Positions 7,476-14,580 are shown, numbered from the stretch's first letter. The stretch is 34,574 nt of DNA from Saprospiraceae bacterium (GCA_020848695.1 JADLHT010000010.1:1-34574); one strand, 5' to 3'. The notes: generated by a model not told the origin, from the letters alone. Made by a program: numbers and translations.

Positions 7476-8087
7476 ATGTCAATAGATCAAGAACAACTTC
7501 CAGAAATCCTTCAACAGTTAAAAACAAGAAATTCGTTTTTATTGCCTGATTCATATTTTGATTCATTGCCAGAGCATTTTTTAAATTCTTATGAATTTAG
7601 AATTGCGGAATCTTTAGGTTTTTCAAAGTTGAATAATTTTATAATTCCGACTTCTTACTTTGAAAATAATGTTGATTCTACATTGCATCTGATCCATTTT
7701 GAAAAAAGTGTCAAAGATCTCGATTATAGAGTTCCATCAAGGTATTTTGAGCAATTAAGCGATAAGGTGTTTTCTAGAATAAATCGTGATAAGAAAAAAG
7801 GAGGAATTAGGAGTACTCTTTTTAGATCAAGAATGTGGATTAGTGTTGCAGCCCTTTTTGTAATTGTTATGTGGATTTCTTTATTTAGACTTATGAATTC
7901 ATCTTTAAGTTACAATCTTGATTTAAGCAGTATCGATGATGATACATTAATTGAATTTGTAGCAGATAGTGATGATTCATTCAATAGTATCTCTGAAATT
8001 ATAGATAGCCAAGAAATAGATAAACTTAATTTTGAGTATCAGTCATTAGATGGAGTATCTGATGATGAGATTCTCAATAATTTATAA
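7476..8087 (+). CDS. Single-span membrane protein with three PxxYF repeats; putative anti-sigma factor
   Basis: The 203-residue protein has a cytoplasmic-looking N-terminal half, one membrane span at about 120-140 (MWISVAALFVIVMWISLFRLM) and an acidic C-terminal ~60 residues predicted outside. The N-terminal half carries three copies of a short motif: LPDSYFDSL (23-31), IPTSYFENN (57-65) and VPSRYFEQL (86-94), about 30 residues apart. The basic RDKKKGG lies before the membrane span, consistent with the N-terminus being inside. Its position 11 bases after the ECF sigma gene and before an exported protein suggests an anti-sigma role, but no zinc-binding anti-sigma (ZAS) HxxxCxxC motif is present. 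The C-terminus has repeated short acidic helices (SSIDDDTLIEFV, GVSDDEILNNL). The role is inferred from context only. Confidence 0.75.
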   Translation: MSIDQEQLPEILQQLKTRNSFLLPDSYFDSLPEHFLNSYEFRIAESLGFSKLNNFIIPTSYFENNVDSTLHLIHFEKSVKDLDYRVPSRYFEQLSDKVFSRINRDKKKGGIRSTLFRSRMWISVAALFVIVMWISLFRLMNSSLSYNLDLSSIDDDTLIEFVADSDDSFNSISEIIDSQEIDKLNFEYQSLDGVSDDEILNNL

Positions 8088-8106
8088 CATTTATAATACA
8101 TGTTAG

Positions 8107-8526
8107 ATGAATAAATTAGTATTAATAGTCGTACTTTTTCTAAATGCTTTTTGTGTATATTCACAAAATAGACAAGAAAATGAATCAAAATCTCGTATGA
8201 TCGAGAAGTTGGAATCTCAAAGAGTAGCCTATATCACAAATAAATTAGAGTTGACCAGTATGGAATCCGCTAATTTTTGGCCACTTTATAATGAGTATTC
8301 TAAGAAAAGGAAAGAGTTGCGCAAGGAAAAATCCAGTCAATCAATAGGAAATGATTCAACTTTAGATGAAGAGCTAGAAATGGAAGAAAAAGTCCTCCAA
8401 TTAAAGAAAACCTATTATGAAAAGTTTAAATCAGCTATTCCTGTTTCTAAAATAGCGCAACTGGATGAAGCTGAAAAACAATTCAGAATGGAGGTTTTAA
8501 GAACACTTCGAGAAAGAAGGAAGTGA
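8107..8526 (+). CDS. Exported small helical protein, Spy/CpxP-like 'sensor of ECF-type sigma factor' family
   Basis: The 139-residue protein has a signal peptide ending CVYSQ (about 1-20) and an otherwise all-helical, highly charged mature part. The stretch KLELTSMESANFWPLYNEYSKKRKELRKEK resembles the LTxxQ-like segment of Bacteroidota proteins encoded next to ECF sigma factors. Those are often annotated as sensors of ECF-type sigma factors and are distantly reminiscent of Spy/CpxP. It starts 19 bases after the membrane protein gene, so the three genes form one operon. It could titrate or sense misfolded or envelope ligands and signal to the membrane protein; this is inference. No lipobox is visible. 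Confidence 0.75.
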   Translation: MNKLVLIVVLFLNAFCVYSQNRQENESKSRMIEKLESQRVAYITNKLELTSMESANFWPLYNEYSKKRKELRKEKSSQSIGNDSTLDEELEMEEKVLQLKKTYYEKFKSAIPVSKIAQLDEAEKQFRMEVLRTLRERRK

Positions 8527-8659
8527 CACTTTTTTTAATTGATTTTCTATATTAGAAATTCTTCTGTTTGAAGTGGCTGCGTAAGGCTTTTTTCAACAAG
8601 CAAGTTTTCAAGGTAAGTCATTTATGGTTGTGCTATTTCTTTAATATTATATTATTTAT

Positions 8660-8674
8660 TGGTCTGTATGACCA
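8660..8674. repeat. Inverted repeat TGGTC-TGTAT-GACCA
   Basis: It has perfect 5-base arms and a 5-base centre, ending 29 bases upstream of the -7 element of the esterase gene. It could be an operator, but short arms in AT-rich DNA make chance possible. Confidence 0.3.
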
Positions 8675-8703
8675 GCTGATTTTATTTTTTCTTTCAATGT
8701 TCG

Positions 8704-8711
8704 TAGCTTTG
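8704..8711 (+). promoter_or_regulatory. -7 element TAGCTTTG for the esterase gene
   Basis: It is an exact TAnnTTTG match 19 bases before the ATG at 8731. The -33 position falls in a T-rich run without a clear TTTG. Confidence 0.5.
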
Positions 8712-8730
8712 TGATATTAGCAACAAGGTT

Positions 8731-9666
8731 ATGAATCATCATTTCACTAGAATTACTTTTTTGGCTTTCATGTTCAATGTTTTGTTGGCACAGCAAAAAG
8801 TTGACGGGAGCTTTGATTTCCAAAATGAACGGAGTAAAAAGTATTCTTTATATGTGCCTAAGGACTTTTCCGCAACAGGAAATGCAATTTTGGCTTTGCA
8901 TCCATTGAATACTTCCAGGTGGAATGCAAGATCATGGCGTGATACCTTGACGAAGTTTGCTGAAGAAAATAATGCATTATTGATCTGTCCGGATGGTGGT
9001 GTTGATGGAAGGGTTGATGACATTATTGACACTGCTTTTACTACTGTATTGCTGGATTCTGTTTCATTTTGGTATCCTTTTAATAAATCGACACTTGTTG
9101 CTTTGGGTTTTAGTTGGGGTGGCAGGACCGTTTACACCTATGGACTAACTCACATTGATTTTTTTAAAGGATTGATAGCTGTGGGTGCTGCCATTGAGGG
9201 AGTTGATTTAAATTCAATTTCAGAAAGTGCGAAGGGAAAAAATATTTTTATTCTTCATGGATCATTGGATGCGCTTGAATCCAGATATTATCCGGCAGTA
9301 AATGCTTTTAAGAATAAGGGATCATGTTTAGAAGATTCAATATTGAACGGAGTTAATCATACTATTGATTTTCCAAATAGAAATGCAGTCCTTTCTAGAG
9401 CATATCAATTTACTCTTTATAATCAATGCAAACTTAGTGCAATTGAATTAAGTACAGATAAGCCAACTTACAGCTTAGTTAGATTAGGGAATGATATTAT
9501 CCTGAATTCTGCAGAATCTATCGAATTCAATGTTTTCGATCTAAGCGGTAAAGATTTGGGATATATTCTTCTGAAGCCCGGAATTAATACAGTTGCCTTG
9601 AATTCAGGATTTTTCATTTTTCAATCCCGTAAATTCAATTTCGTTGAGAGAATTTTAATTCCTTGA
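8731..9666 (+). CDS. Secreted alpha/beta-hydrolase (esterase/depolymerase-like) with T9SS sorting domain
   Basis: The 311-residue protein resembles the PHB-depolymerase/feruloyl-esterase (LpqC-like) group of alpha/beta hydrolases. It has a signal peptide ending VLLAQ (about 1-20), a small N-terminal beta strand pair (KKYSLYVPKDF) and an oxyanion-region ALHPLN (55-60). The nucleophile elbow is GFSWGG (S128), with the likely acid in HGSLDALES (D180) and the likely base in NGVNHTID (H210). Residues ~225-311 (IELSTDKP ... FNVFDLSGKDLGYILLKPGINTVALNSGFFIFQS) look like a type A T9SS sorting domain, although the usual terminal Lys is replaced by RILIP. The substrate is unknown. Its TGA stop (9664-9666) overlaps the start of the next gene. 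Confidence 0.82.
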   Translation: MNHHFTRITFLAFMFNVLLAQQKVDGSFDFQNERSKKYSLYVPKDFSATGNAILALHPLNTSRWNARSWRDTLTKFAEENNALLICPDGGVDGRVDDIIDTAFTTVLLDSVSFWYPFNKSTLVALGFSWGGRTVYTYGLTHIDFFKGLIAVGAAIEGVDLNSISESAKGKNIFILHGSLDALESRYYPAVNAFKNKGSCLEDSILNGVNHTIDFPNRNAVLSRAYQFTLYNQCKLSAIELSTDKPTYSLVRLGNDIILNSAESIEFNVFDLSGKDLGYILLKPGINTVALNSGFFIFQSRKFNFVERILIP

Positions 9667-11333
9667 TTGAAGTGAAACCTAGATTGATTAGAAAATTTTC
9701 TGAAAAAATTCAATTTGCTGATATTCCGGCAAATTTTCAAAATCCATTTTCATATGATATTTGTAAGGTAGCAATTGTTGCCGCGAAAGAGTTACAATCT
9801 GAGCTAGAGAAGAATGATGACATGGGAATTGATTCTACAACCAAATCTGAATTGGGTAAGATGTATGGTGTGCTTGTAGTCGTTGATCATAACAATGAAC
9901 CCGGATATTTGGCGGCTTTTTCAGGTAAGTTGGACAAGGGTAATGTTATAGAAAGATTTGTGCCTCCGATTTGTGACCTTTTAAATCCGGCTGGATTCTT
10001 CAAAAAAGGTGAAAGTGAGATCAATGAGATTAATCGAAAAATTCAAAAATTAGAACAGGATAAGAATTACGTCGAATTAATTAATGAATTAAAAATCAAC
10101 TCAGACTATTATCTCAAAGAGATCGAAAATTTGAAATCTGTAATGCAAACAGATAAGCTAAAAAGATTGGAAACGAGAAAACAAGCTATTCTCTTAGTTA
10201 ATAACATTGAGCAAAAAAAAATTTTAGCTGAATGTGAAAACGAAAGTATAAGGCAACATTTTCAAATGAAGGATCTTAAAAGAAAAGCCAAAGCAGATTT
10301 TGAAGCAATAAAAGATAAACTAAAGACTTTTTCAGAGAAAATCGAAAATTTGAAATTCCAAAGAAAAATTTTGTCTGCTGAATTGCAAGGTAAAATATTT
10401 GAAGAGTATGTTTTTCTCAACTCAAGGAAGGAAGAAAAAAGTCTTAATCAAATATTCAATTTGGAAAAAGGAGTAGTTCCACCTTCTGGTGCAGGGGAGT
10501 GCGCAGCTCCTAAATTACTGCAGTATGCATTTCAAAATCATCTTAGAGTTATATCCATGGTAGAATTTTGGTGGGGAAAATCACCTGATTCTGAGATAAG
10601 AAAGCATCGAAACTTTTATCCCCCTTGTAGAAGTAAGTGTTGGCCTATATTAAGTCATATGCTTTCTGAGTTCAATTTTTCAGATCATGAATTAACCCTT
10701 AAACAGGAAAATATAGAAATACCAGTACTTTATGAAGATGCGGATATTATTGTTATCAATAAACCATCAGGATTGCTTTCCGTTCCTGGTTTGATGGATC
10801 TTCCTTCAGTTTATTCTGTTATGAAATATCGTTTTCCAAACCTTTCAGGGCCCATAATCATTCATCGCCTTGATCAATCTACTTCGGGATTAATGATTCT
10901 GGCTAAGAATATGACTAGCTATAAATTACTTCAGTCTCAATTTATAAATAGAATAATTAAAAAATCATATACAGCTATCTTGGATGGTGAATTGGTTAAT
11001 TCAGAAGGCTGTATAAACCTACCCATAAGAGTAGATTTAAAAGACAGACCAAGACAATTGGTTTGTTTTGAAATGGGTAAAGAGGCGATTACAGAGTACA
11101 AAGTTATTCATACTGGTTCAGGTCAAACTCGTTTAATGTTTTTTCCTAGAACCGGAAGAACTCATCAATTAAGAGTCCATTCCGCTCATCCACGAGGTTT
11201 AGGAATACCAATTCAGGGAGATGAATTGTATGGTAAGAAAGCTGATCGATTAAAATTACACGCCTCAAAGATTGAATTCCGGCATCCTTGTTCGCAGGAC
11301 ATTATGGTGTTTGAGTCGAAGCCGGATTTTTAA
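9663..11333 (+). CDS. Long-form RluA-family RNA pseudouridine synthase
   Basis: The C-terminal ~200 residues form an RluA-type catalytic domain: VLYEDADIIVINKPSGLLSVPG, the catalytic aspartate in HRLDQSTSG (D404), and FPRTGRTHQLRVHSAHP. No N-terminal S4 domain is present. Instead there is a ~340-residue extension with AIVAAKELQSELEK and a YLAAFSGKL segment, a coiled coil (about 115-245), and a conserved-looking block with GAGECAAPKLLQYAF, EFWWGKSP (W303-W304) and PPCRSKCWPIL (C322, C326). Long forms of this type occur in several phyla and are presumed rRNA or tRNA uridine modifiers. The start is TTG 9663 in the 4-base overlap TTGA with the esterase stop; GTG at 9672 is an alternative, and the next Met is residue 54. 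Translational coupling is likely. Confidence 0.85.
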   Translation: MIEVKPRLIRKFSEKIQFADIPANFQNPFSYDICKVAIVAAKELQSELEKNDDMGIDSTTKSELGKMYGVLVVVDHNNEPGYLAAFSGKLDKGNVIERFVPPICDLLNPAGFFKKGESEINEINRKIQKLEQDKNYVELINELKINSDYYLKEIENLKSVMQTDKLKRLETRKQAILLVNNIEQKKILAECENESIRQHFQMKDLKRKAKADFEAIKDKLKTFSEKIENLKFQRKILSAELQGKIFEEYVFLNSRKEEKSLNQIFNLEKGVVPPSGAGECAAPKLLQYAFQNHLRVISMVEFWWGKSPDSEIRKHRNFYPPCRSKCWPILSHMLSEFNFSDHELTLKQENIEIPVLYEDADIIVINKPSGLLSVPGLMDLPSVYSVMKYRFPNLSGPIIIHRLDQSTSGLMILAKNMTSYKLLQSQFINRIIKKSYTAILDGELVNSEGCINLPIRVDLKDRPRQLVCFEMGKEAITEYKVIHTGSGQTRLMFFPRTGRTHQLRVHSAHPRGLGIPIQGDELYGKKADRLKLHASKIEFRHPCSQDIMVFESKPDF

Positions 11334-11400
11334 TCAGGATTTTGCAGTTTAAATTCTATTACAAATCTATGATTTTTCAAAGTTGAGATTGCTTATATTT

Positions 11401-11472
11401 TTATCTTGAACATAATGATAACTAGGTCTGCAATAAAAATATTCTGTGAGCACTTGATTTTATTGGACTTTT
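11401..11472 (+). repeat. Dispersed ~70-bp intergenic repeat, copy A
   Basis: By eye this 72-base stretch aligns over its full length with 14511-14580 with about a dozen mismatches and one 2-base gap. The best-conserved core reads ACTTGATTTTATTG. It is not strongly palindromic. Both copies lie in the same orientation between convergent genes, here between the RluA-like gene and rplY. Its nature is unknown. Confidence 0.7.
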
Positions 11473-11477
11473 AAAAT

Positions 11478-11502
11478 TTTGCAATACATGAATTCTTGCA
11501 AA
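11478..11502. repeat. Inverted repeat TTTGCAA ... TTGCAAA, possible weak terminator
   Basis: Perfect 7-base arms flank an 11-base loop, in the gap between convergent rluA-like and rplY genes. No good T-run follows on either strand, so a terminator role for rplY is only possible. Confidence 0.3.
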
Positions 11503-11541
11503 GAACTGAACTATACATTCTAAGAAAAAAATGCTGAGACC

Positions 11542-12144
11542 TTATTTTGCTGGAGTTGAAGCAGCATCCTTGCCCGCTTCTGCTTCGCCGGTTTTTAAAG
11601 CTCTTGGTATTTCAACAGATGCTACGGGTGTTGAAGAAGGAATCAGTATTTCAACTCCATTTTCTGGCGTAATATCCTTTACCCTCATTGTTTGGCCAAG
11701 ATCCATTGATGAAATATCAACAAATAGTTCTGATACAAGATGCTCAGGGGTAGTTTTTATTAAGATTGATCTGATTTTTTGAGTAAGTTTTCCTCCGGAC
11801 TTTACACCAACAGCTGAACCCTTGGTTCTTAAAGGTACGCTAACTTTAATACTTGTTTTATTGACTAATTTTAAGAAGTCAATATGAGTTACCTTATCTG
11901 TTATCGGATTAAACTGCAAGTCTTTAACTATGCATTTATAGGAATTGCCATTAAGTTTAATTTCAGCAATTTTAAAATCAGGCGTATAAACGAGCTGTCT
12001 TAACTCTGCTGCAGGGGCTGAAAATGTTAGATTCTCATCTTTAGAATAGAGAACGCATGGAATCATCCCTTCATTTCTAAGATCTCTAAGACCAGCTTTA
12101 CTGGCAATAACTCTATTCTGACCATTGATTTCTACCGTCTGCAT
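11542..12144 (-). CDS. rplY: 50S ribosomal protein bL25 (long CTC form)
   Basis: The 200-residue protein has the two-domain TL5/CTC architecture. The N-terminal L25 domain (about 1-90) carries AGLRDLRNEGMIPCVLYS and the 5S rRNA-binding fold. The C-terminal beta domain (about 95-185) has VPLRTKGSAVGVKSGGKL and a typical Asp/Met-rich segment. The Ala/Lys-rich tail (EAEAGKDAASTPAK) is common in this family. I chose ATG 12144, giving MQTVEINGQ; the longer frame reaching TTG at 12183 would add 13 residues with no family support. It follows prs by 62 bases on the same strand, the widespread prs-ctc pairing, and may also have its own -7 element. Confidence 0.93.
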   Translation of the reverse strand: MQTVEINGQNRVIASKAGLRDLRNEGMIPCVLYSKDENLTFSAPAAELRQLVYTPDFKIAEIKLNGNSYKCIVKDLQFNPITDKVTHIDFLKLVNKTSIKVSVPLRTKGSAVGVKSGGKLTQKIRSILIKTTPEHLVSELFVDISSMDLGQTMRVKDITPENGVEILIPSSTPVASVEIPRALKTGEAEAGKDAASTPAK

Positions 12145-12168
12145 AATACGCTTTTTTATAAGTGGGCG

Positions 12169-12176
12169 CAAATGTA
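12169..12176 (-). promoter_or_regulatory. Possible internal -7 element TACATTTG upstream of rplY
   Basis: It is a TAnnTTTG match on the minus strand in the 62-base gap between prs and rplY, 24 bases before the rplY ATG. It suggests rplY can be transcribed separately from prs. No -33 box is apparent. Confidence 0.35.
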
Positions 12177-12206
12177 CGAACAAAAATGAAGTTAATTATC
12201 TAGAAA

Positions 12207-13142
12207 TCAATCTTTTTCAACAAAAAGTGCTGAGATTGATTTGTGTTCATGAGTGTTCCTTATGGCTCTAGCAAATAATTTAGCAGAACTTATTGTATTG
12301 ATTTTCTGGCTGTTATAGCTAATTGGCAGAGTGTCAGAGACAATGAGACTTTCTAATTTTGAATTTTCGACGATTTCTTTAGCTTTACCTGACAGAACAG
12401 GATGCGTACACATTGCTTTAACTGATTTTGCACCTTTTTGAATAAGAGCTTCAGCAGCTTTGGATAAGGTCCCGGCTGTATCCACAATATCATCAATCAG
12501 ATAGACTGATTTGTCTTTAACATCACCAATAACGGTAATGCTTTCTACTTCATTTGCTTTTTTTCGATATTTATCGCAAATTACAAGGTCTTTTCCAAAG
12601 TACTTTGCATAGGTTCTTGCTCTTTTTACTCCTCCGACATCAGGACAGGAAAAGACTACATCACTAAGATCTATTGATTCAAGATAGGGCATAAAAATTG
12701 CTTCTGATTTCAGGTGGTCAACCGGTATGTCAAAAAATCCTTGAATCTGATCAGCGTGAAGATCCATGGTCATTATTCTATTGACTCCTGCAGCTTGTAA
12801 AATATTTGCAATTAATTTGGCCGAGATAGGGACTCTTGATTTATCCTTTCGATCCTGGCGAGCATAACCAAAATAGGGAATTACTGCCGTTATATAATCA
12901 GCAGATGCCCTTTTTGCTGCATCAATCATTAATAACAATTCCATGAGGTTGTCTGTAGGTGCATTTGTCGATTGAATAAAAAATGAAAAGGTACCTCTGA
13001 CGGATTCTTTTATTTCCGTTTGGATCTCACCATCAGAAAACTTTTTTATTTCAATAGAACCGAGCTCCTGCCCATAATGATCTGATATTTGACTTGCCAG
13101 ATATTTAGAATTATTTCCTGTAAATAGTTTAATGTCTTGCAT
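12207..13142 (-). CDS. prs: Ribose-phosphate pyrophosphokinase
   Basis: The enzyme transfers pyrophosphate from ATP to ribose 5-phosphate, making PRPP for purine, pyrimidine, His, Trp and NAD synthesis. The 311-residue length is standard. Motifs in order are FSDGEIQTEI (35-44), YFGYARQDRK (90-99, ATP binding), DLHADQIQGFF (127-137, catalytic flexible-loop and metal region) and the PRPP-binding loop YLIDDIVDTAGTLS (214-227). The start is ATG 13142. It is divergent from a SET-domain gene with only 57 bases between start codons. Confidence 0.96.
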   Translation of the reverse strand: MQDIKLFTGNNSKYLASQISDHYGQELGSIEIKKFSDGEIQTEIKESVRGTFSFFIQSTNAPTDNLMELLLMIDAAKRASADYITAVIPYFGYARQDRKDKSRVPISAKLIANILQAAGVNRIMTMDLHADQIQGFFDIPVDHLKSEAIFMPYLESIDLSDVVFSCPDVGGVKRARTYAKYFGKDLVICDKYRKKANEVESITVIGDVKDKSVYLIDDIVDTAGTLSKAAEALIQKGAKSVKAMCTHPVLSGKAKEIVENSKLESLIVSDTLPISYNSQKINTISSAKLFARAIRNTHEHKSISALFVEKD

Positions 13143-13158
13143 GGATCTGTTTGAACGG

Positions 13159-13166
13159 CAAAGTTA
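13159..13166 (-). promoter_or_regulatory. -7 element TAACTTTG for prs
   Basis: It is a TAnnTTTG match on the minus strand, 16 bases before the prs ATG. It lies one base away from the opposite-strand -7 element of the SET-domain gene. Confidence 0.5.
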
Positions 13167-13167
13167 G

Positions 13168-13175
13168 TACTTTTG
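13168..13175 (+). promoter_or_regulatory. -7 element TACTTTTG for the SET-domain gene
   Basis: It is a TAnnTTTG match on the plus strand, 24 bases before the TTG at 13200. A TTTG lies at 13150-13153, but the spacer would be only 14 bases, shorter than the usual 19-21. Confidence 0.45.
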
Positions 13176-13199
13176 GACCTTAATTAATTAAGCTTTATT

Positions 13200-13616
13200 T
13201 TGCAACAGATTCTAGGTTTATATATAGCAAAAGGGATTCAAGGTCGCGGAGTTTATTGTCAAAAAGATATTGTCAAAGGTTCTCCAATTGAGTTTTGTCC
13301 AATTATTCTAATTCCTAAGAATGAAGTTGAAATTATTCATAATACGGAGATTCATGATTATTATTTTATTTGGGGAAAAAATGACGAAGAGGCTGCAATT
13401 GCCTTGGGTTATGGTTCCTTATATAATCATTCTTATAAGCCAAATGCGGACTTTATTCTGGATTTAAGCAATAATACTATAAATTTTTTTGCTATCAAAA
13501 ATATTAAAGCCGGTAAGGAGATAACTATTAATTATCACGGTCAGCCGGAAAATAGAGATGAACTATGGTTTGATAAATCAGGGAAAAGAATTAAGCGCAT
13601 AAAATATACTCCATAA
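13200..13616 (+). CDS. Small SET-domain protein
   Basis: It is 138 residues with almost nothing beyond a SET domain, the protein-lysine methyltransferase fold that uses S-adenosylmethionine. Visible are GLYIAKGIQGRGVYCQKDIVKGSPI (SET-N, GRGV), GYGSLYNHSYKPNADF (the NHS substrate/cofactor motif, 76-78) and EITINYHG (107-114, the conserved Tyr region). The post-SET zinc cysteines are missing. Similar mini-SET proteins occur in many bacteria with unknown targets. No ATG is in frame; TTG at 13200 is the best start because an in-frame stop lies 13 bases upstream. It is divergent from prs through a shared 57-base promoter region. Confidence 0.82.
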   Translation: MQQILGLYIAKGIQGRGVYCQKDIVKGSPIEFCPIILIPKNEVEIIHNTEIHDYYFIWGKNDEEAAIALGYGSLYNHSYKPNADFILDLSNNTINFFAIKNIKAGKEITINYHGQPENRDELWFDKSGKRIKRIKYTP

Positions 13617-13664
13617 ACAATTATTATTCAAATTTTATAATCGTATAAGCAGTTTGAATTAATT

Positions 13665-13682
13665 AGTGATTGGATAATCACT
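13665..13682. repeat. Inverted repeat AGTGATT-GGAT-AATCACT
   Basis: It has perfect 7-base arms with a 4-base centre, about 110 bases upstream of the YceI gene and 50 bases after the SET-domain gene. No T-run follows, so it is more likely an operator or an RNA hairpin than a terminator. The role is unknown. Confidence 0.4.
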
Positions 13683-13749
13683 CATTGAGATTAAGTTTAA
13701 ATAAATGTTATTGTTCTCTTAAAATGATTAATTGAAATAAACTAAACTG

Positions 13750-13766
13750 CTAGAGCTTCGTTCTAG
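13750..13766. repeat. Inverted repeat CTAGAGC-TTC-GTTCTAG before the YceI gene
   Basis: The arms pair over 7 positions with one G-T mismatch and a 3-base centre, 25-41 bases before the YceI ATG. No TAnnTTTG element is seen here, so this could be part of a different promoter or a leader hairpin. Confidence 0.35.
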
Positions 13767-13790
13767 AGTTAAAATTTAAATAAAAAAATA

Positions 13791-14372
13791 ATGAAGAAAT
13801 TTACTTTGGTTTTAAGCGCATTGGTTGTTTTTTTGATGGGTTCGTCATTTGATATTAAACCCATAACCTTAAAAGTTGACGTTAATAAGAGTTCAGCAAA
13901 ATGGTTAGCTAAAAAAGTAACGGGGCAACACACGGGAACTGTAAACATAAAGTCCGGTTCACTAGTATTTAACGAAAATCGTCCGGTTTCTGGTGAATTT
14001 GTTATTGATATGAATACGATAGCAGTAACAGATTTGCAAGGAGAGTGGGCAGGAAAGTTGGAAAATCATCTTAAGTCAGATGATTTTTTTAATGTAGCTA
14101 ATCACCAAACCGCAAAATTTGTGATGAAAAATGCTGCAGCAACGATAGATCCTAAGAAATTTGTAATTACGGGGGATTTAACGATTAAAGGAATCACAAA
14201 ACCGTTGACTTTTGATGCAATCGTAGATATGAGTTCTGCGAGCGCAAAAATTATTATAGACAGGACCAAGTATGATATTAAATATCGTTCATCTAGCTTT
14301 TTTGAATCTTTAGGGGATAAAGCTATTGATAATGATTTTGCATTAAATGTTCAACTGGCATTAATAAAATAA
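13791..14372 (+). CDS. YceI-family periplasmic protein
   Basis: The 193-residue protein has an N-terminal signal peptide (MKKFTLVLSALVVFLMGSSF). One YceI lipocalin-like domain follows: VDVNKSSAKWLAKKVTGQHTGTVNIKSGSL, then GEFVIDMNTIAVTD, then LKSDDFFNVANHQTAKF and GDLTIKGITKPLTFDAIV. YceI proteins bind amphiphilic or polyisoprenoid ligands in a beta barrel; the ligand here is unknown. The gene is probably monocistronic, since a strong terminator follows 25 bases after the stop. Confidence 0.93.
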   Translation: MKKFTLVLSALVVFLMGSSFDIKPITLKVDVNKSSAKWLAKKVTGQHTGTVNIKSGSLVFNENRPVSGEFVIDMNTIAVTDLQGEWAGKLENHLKSDDFFNVANHQTAKFVMKNAAATIDPKKFVITGDLTIKGITKPLTFDAIVDMSSASAKIIIDRTKYDIKYRSSSFFESLGDKAIDNDFALNVQLALIK

Positions 14373-14396
14373 TTGGAAATAGATTGATTTTTTACA

Positions 14397-14427
14397 AGAG
14401 CCGCTAATTGGTTAGCGGCTTTTTTTA
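14397..14427 (+). terminator. Strong rho-independent terminator after the YceI gene
   Basis: AGCCGCTAA (14399-14407) pairs perfectly with TTAGCGGCT (14412-14420) over a TTGG loop and is followed by seven T residues. Confidence 0.92.
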
Positions 14428-14510
14428 TGTACTTATTTTTATGTAAATTTTTTAGTTGAATTTCTATTACTAGCCTAAATTCCTTCAAACACACGCACTT
14501 ACTCATGTCT

Positions 14511-14580
14511 TTATCATTAAGAAAATGATGGCTAGACCTGCGAAAAATATTCCGTGAGGACTTGATTTTATTGATCTTTT
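14511..14580 (+). repeat. Dispersed ~70-bp intergenic repeat, copy B
   Basis: It is the partner of 11401-11472, in the same orientation. It also lies between convergent genes, here YceI and the uridine-phosphorylase-like gene. Shared blocks include AAATATTC, GTGAG and ACTTGATTTTATTG. The spread of mismatches implies an old duplication or dispersal. Confidence 0.7.
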
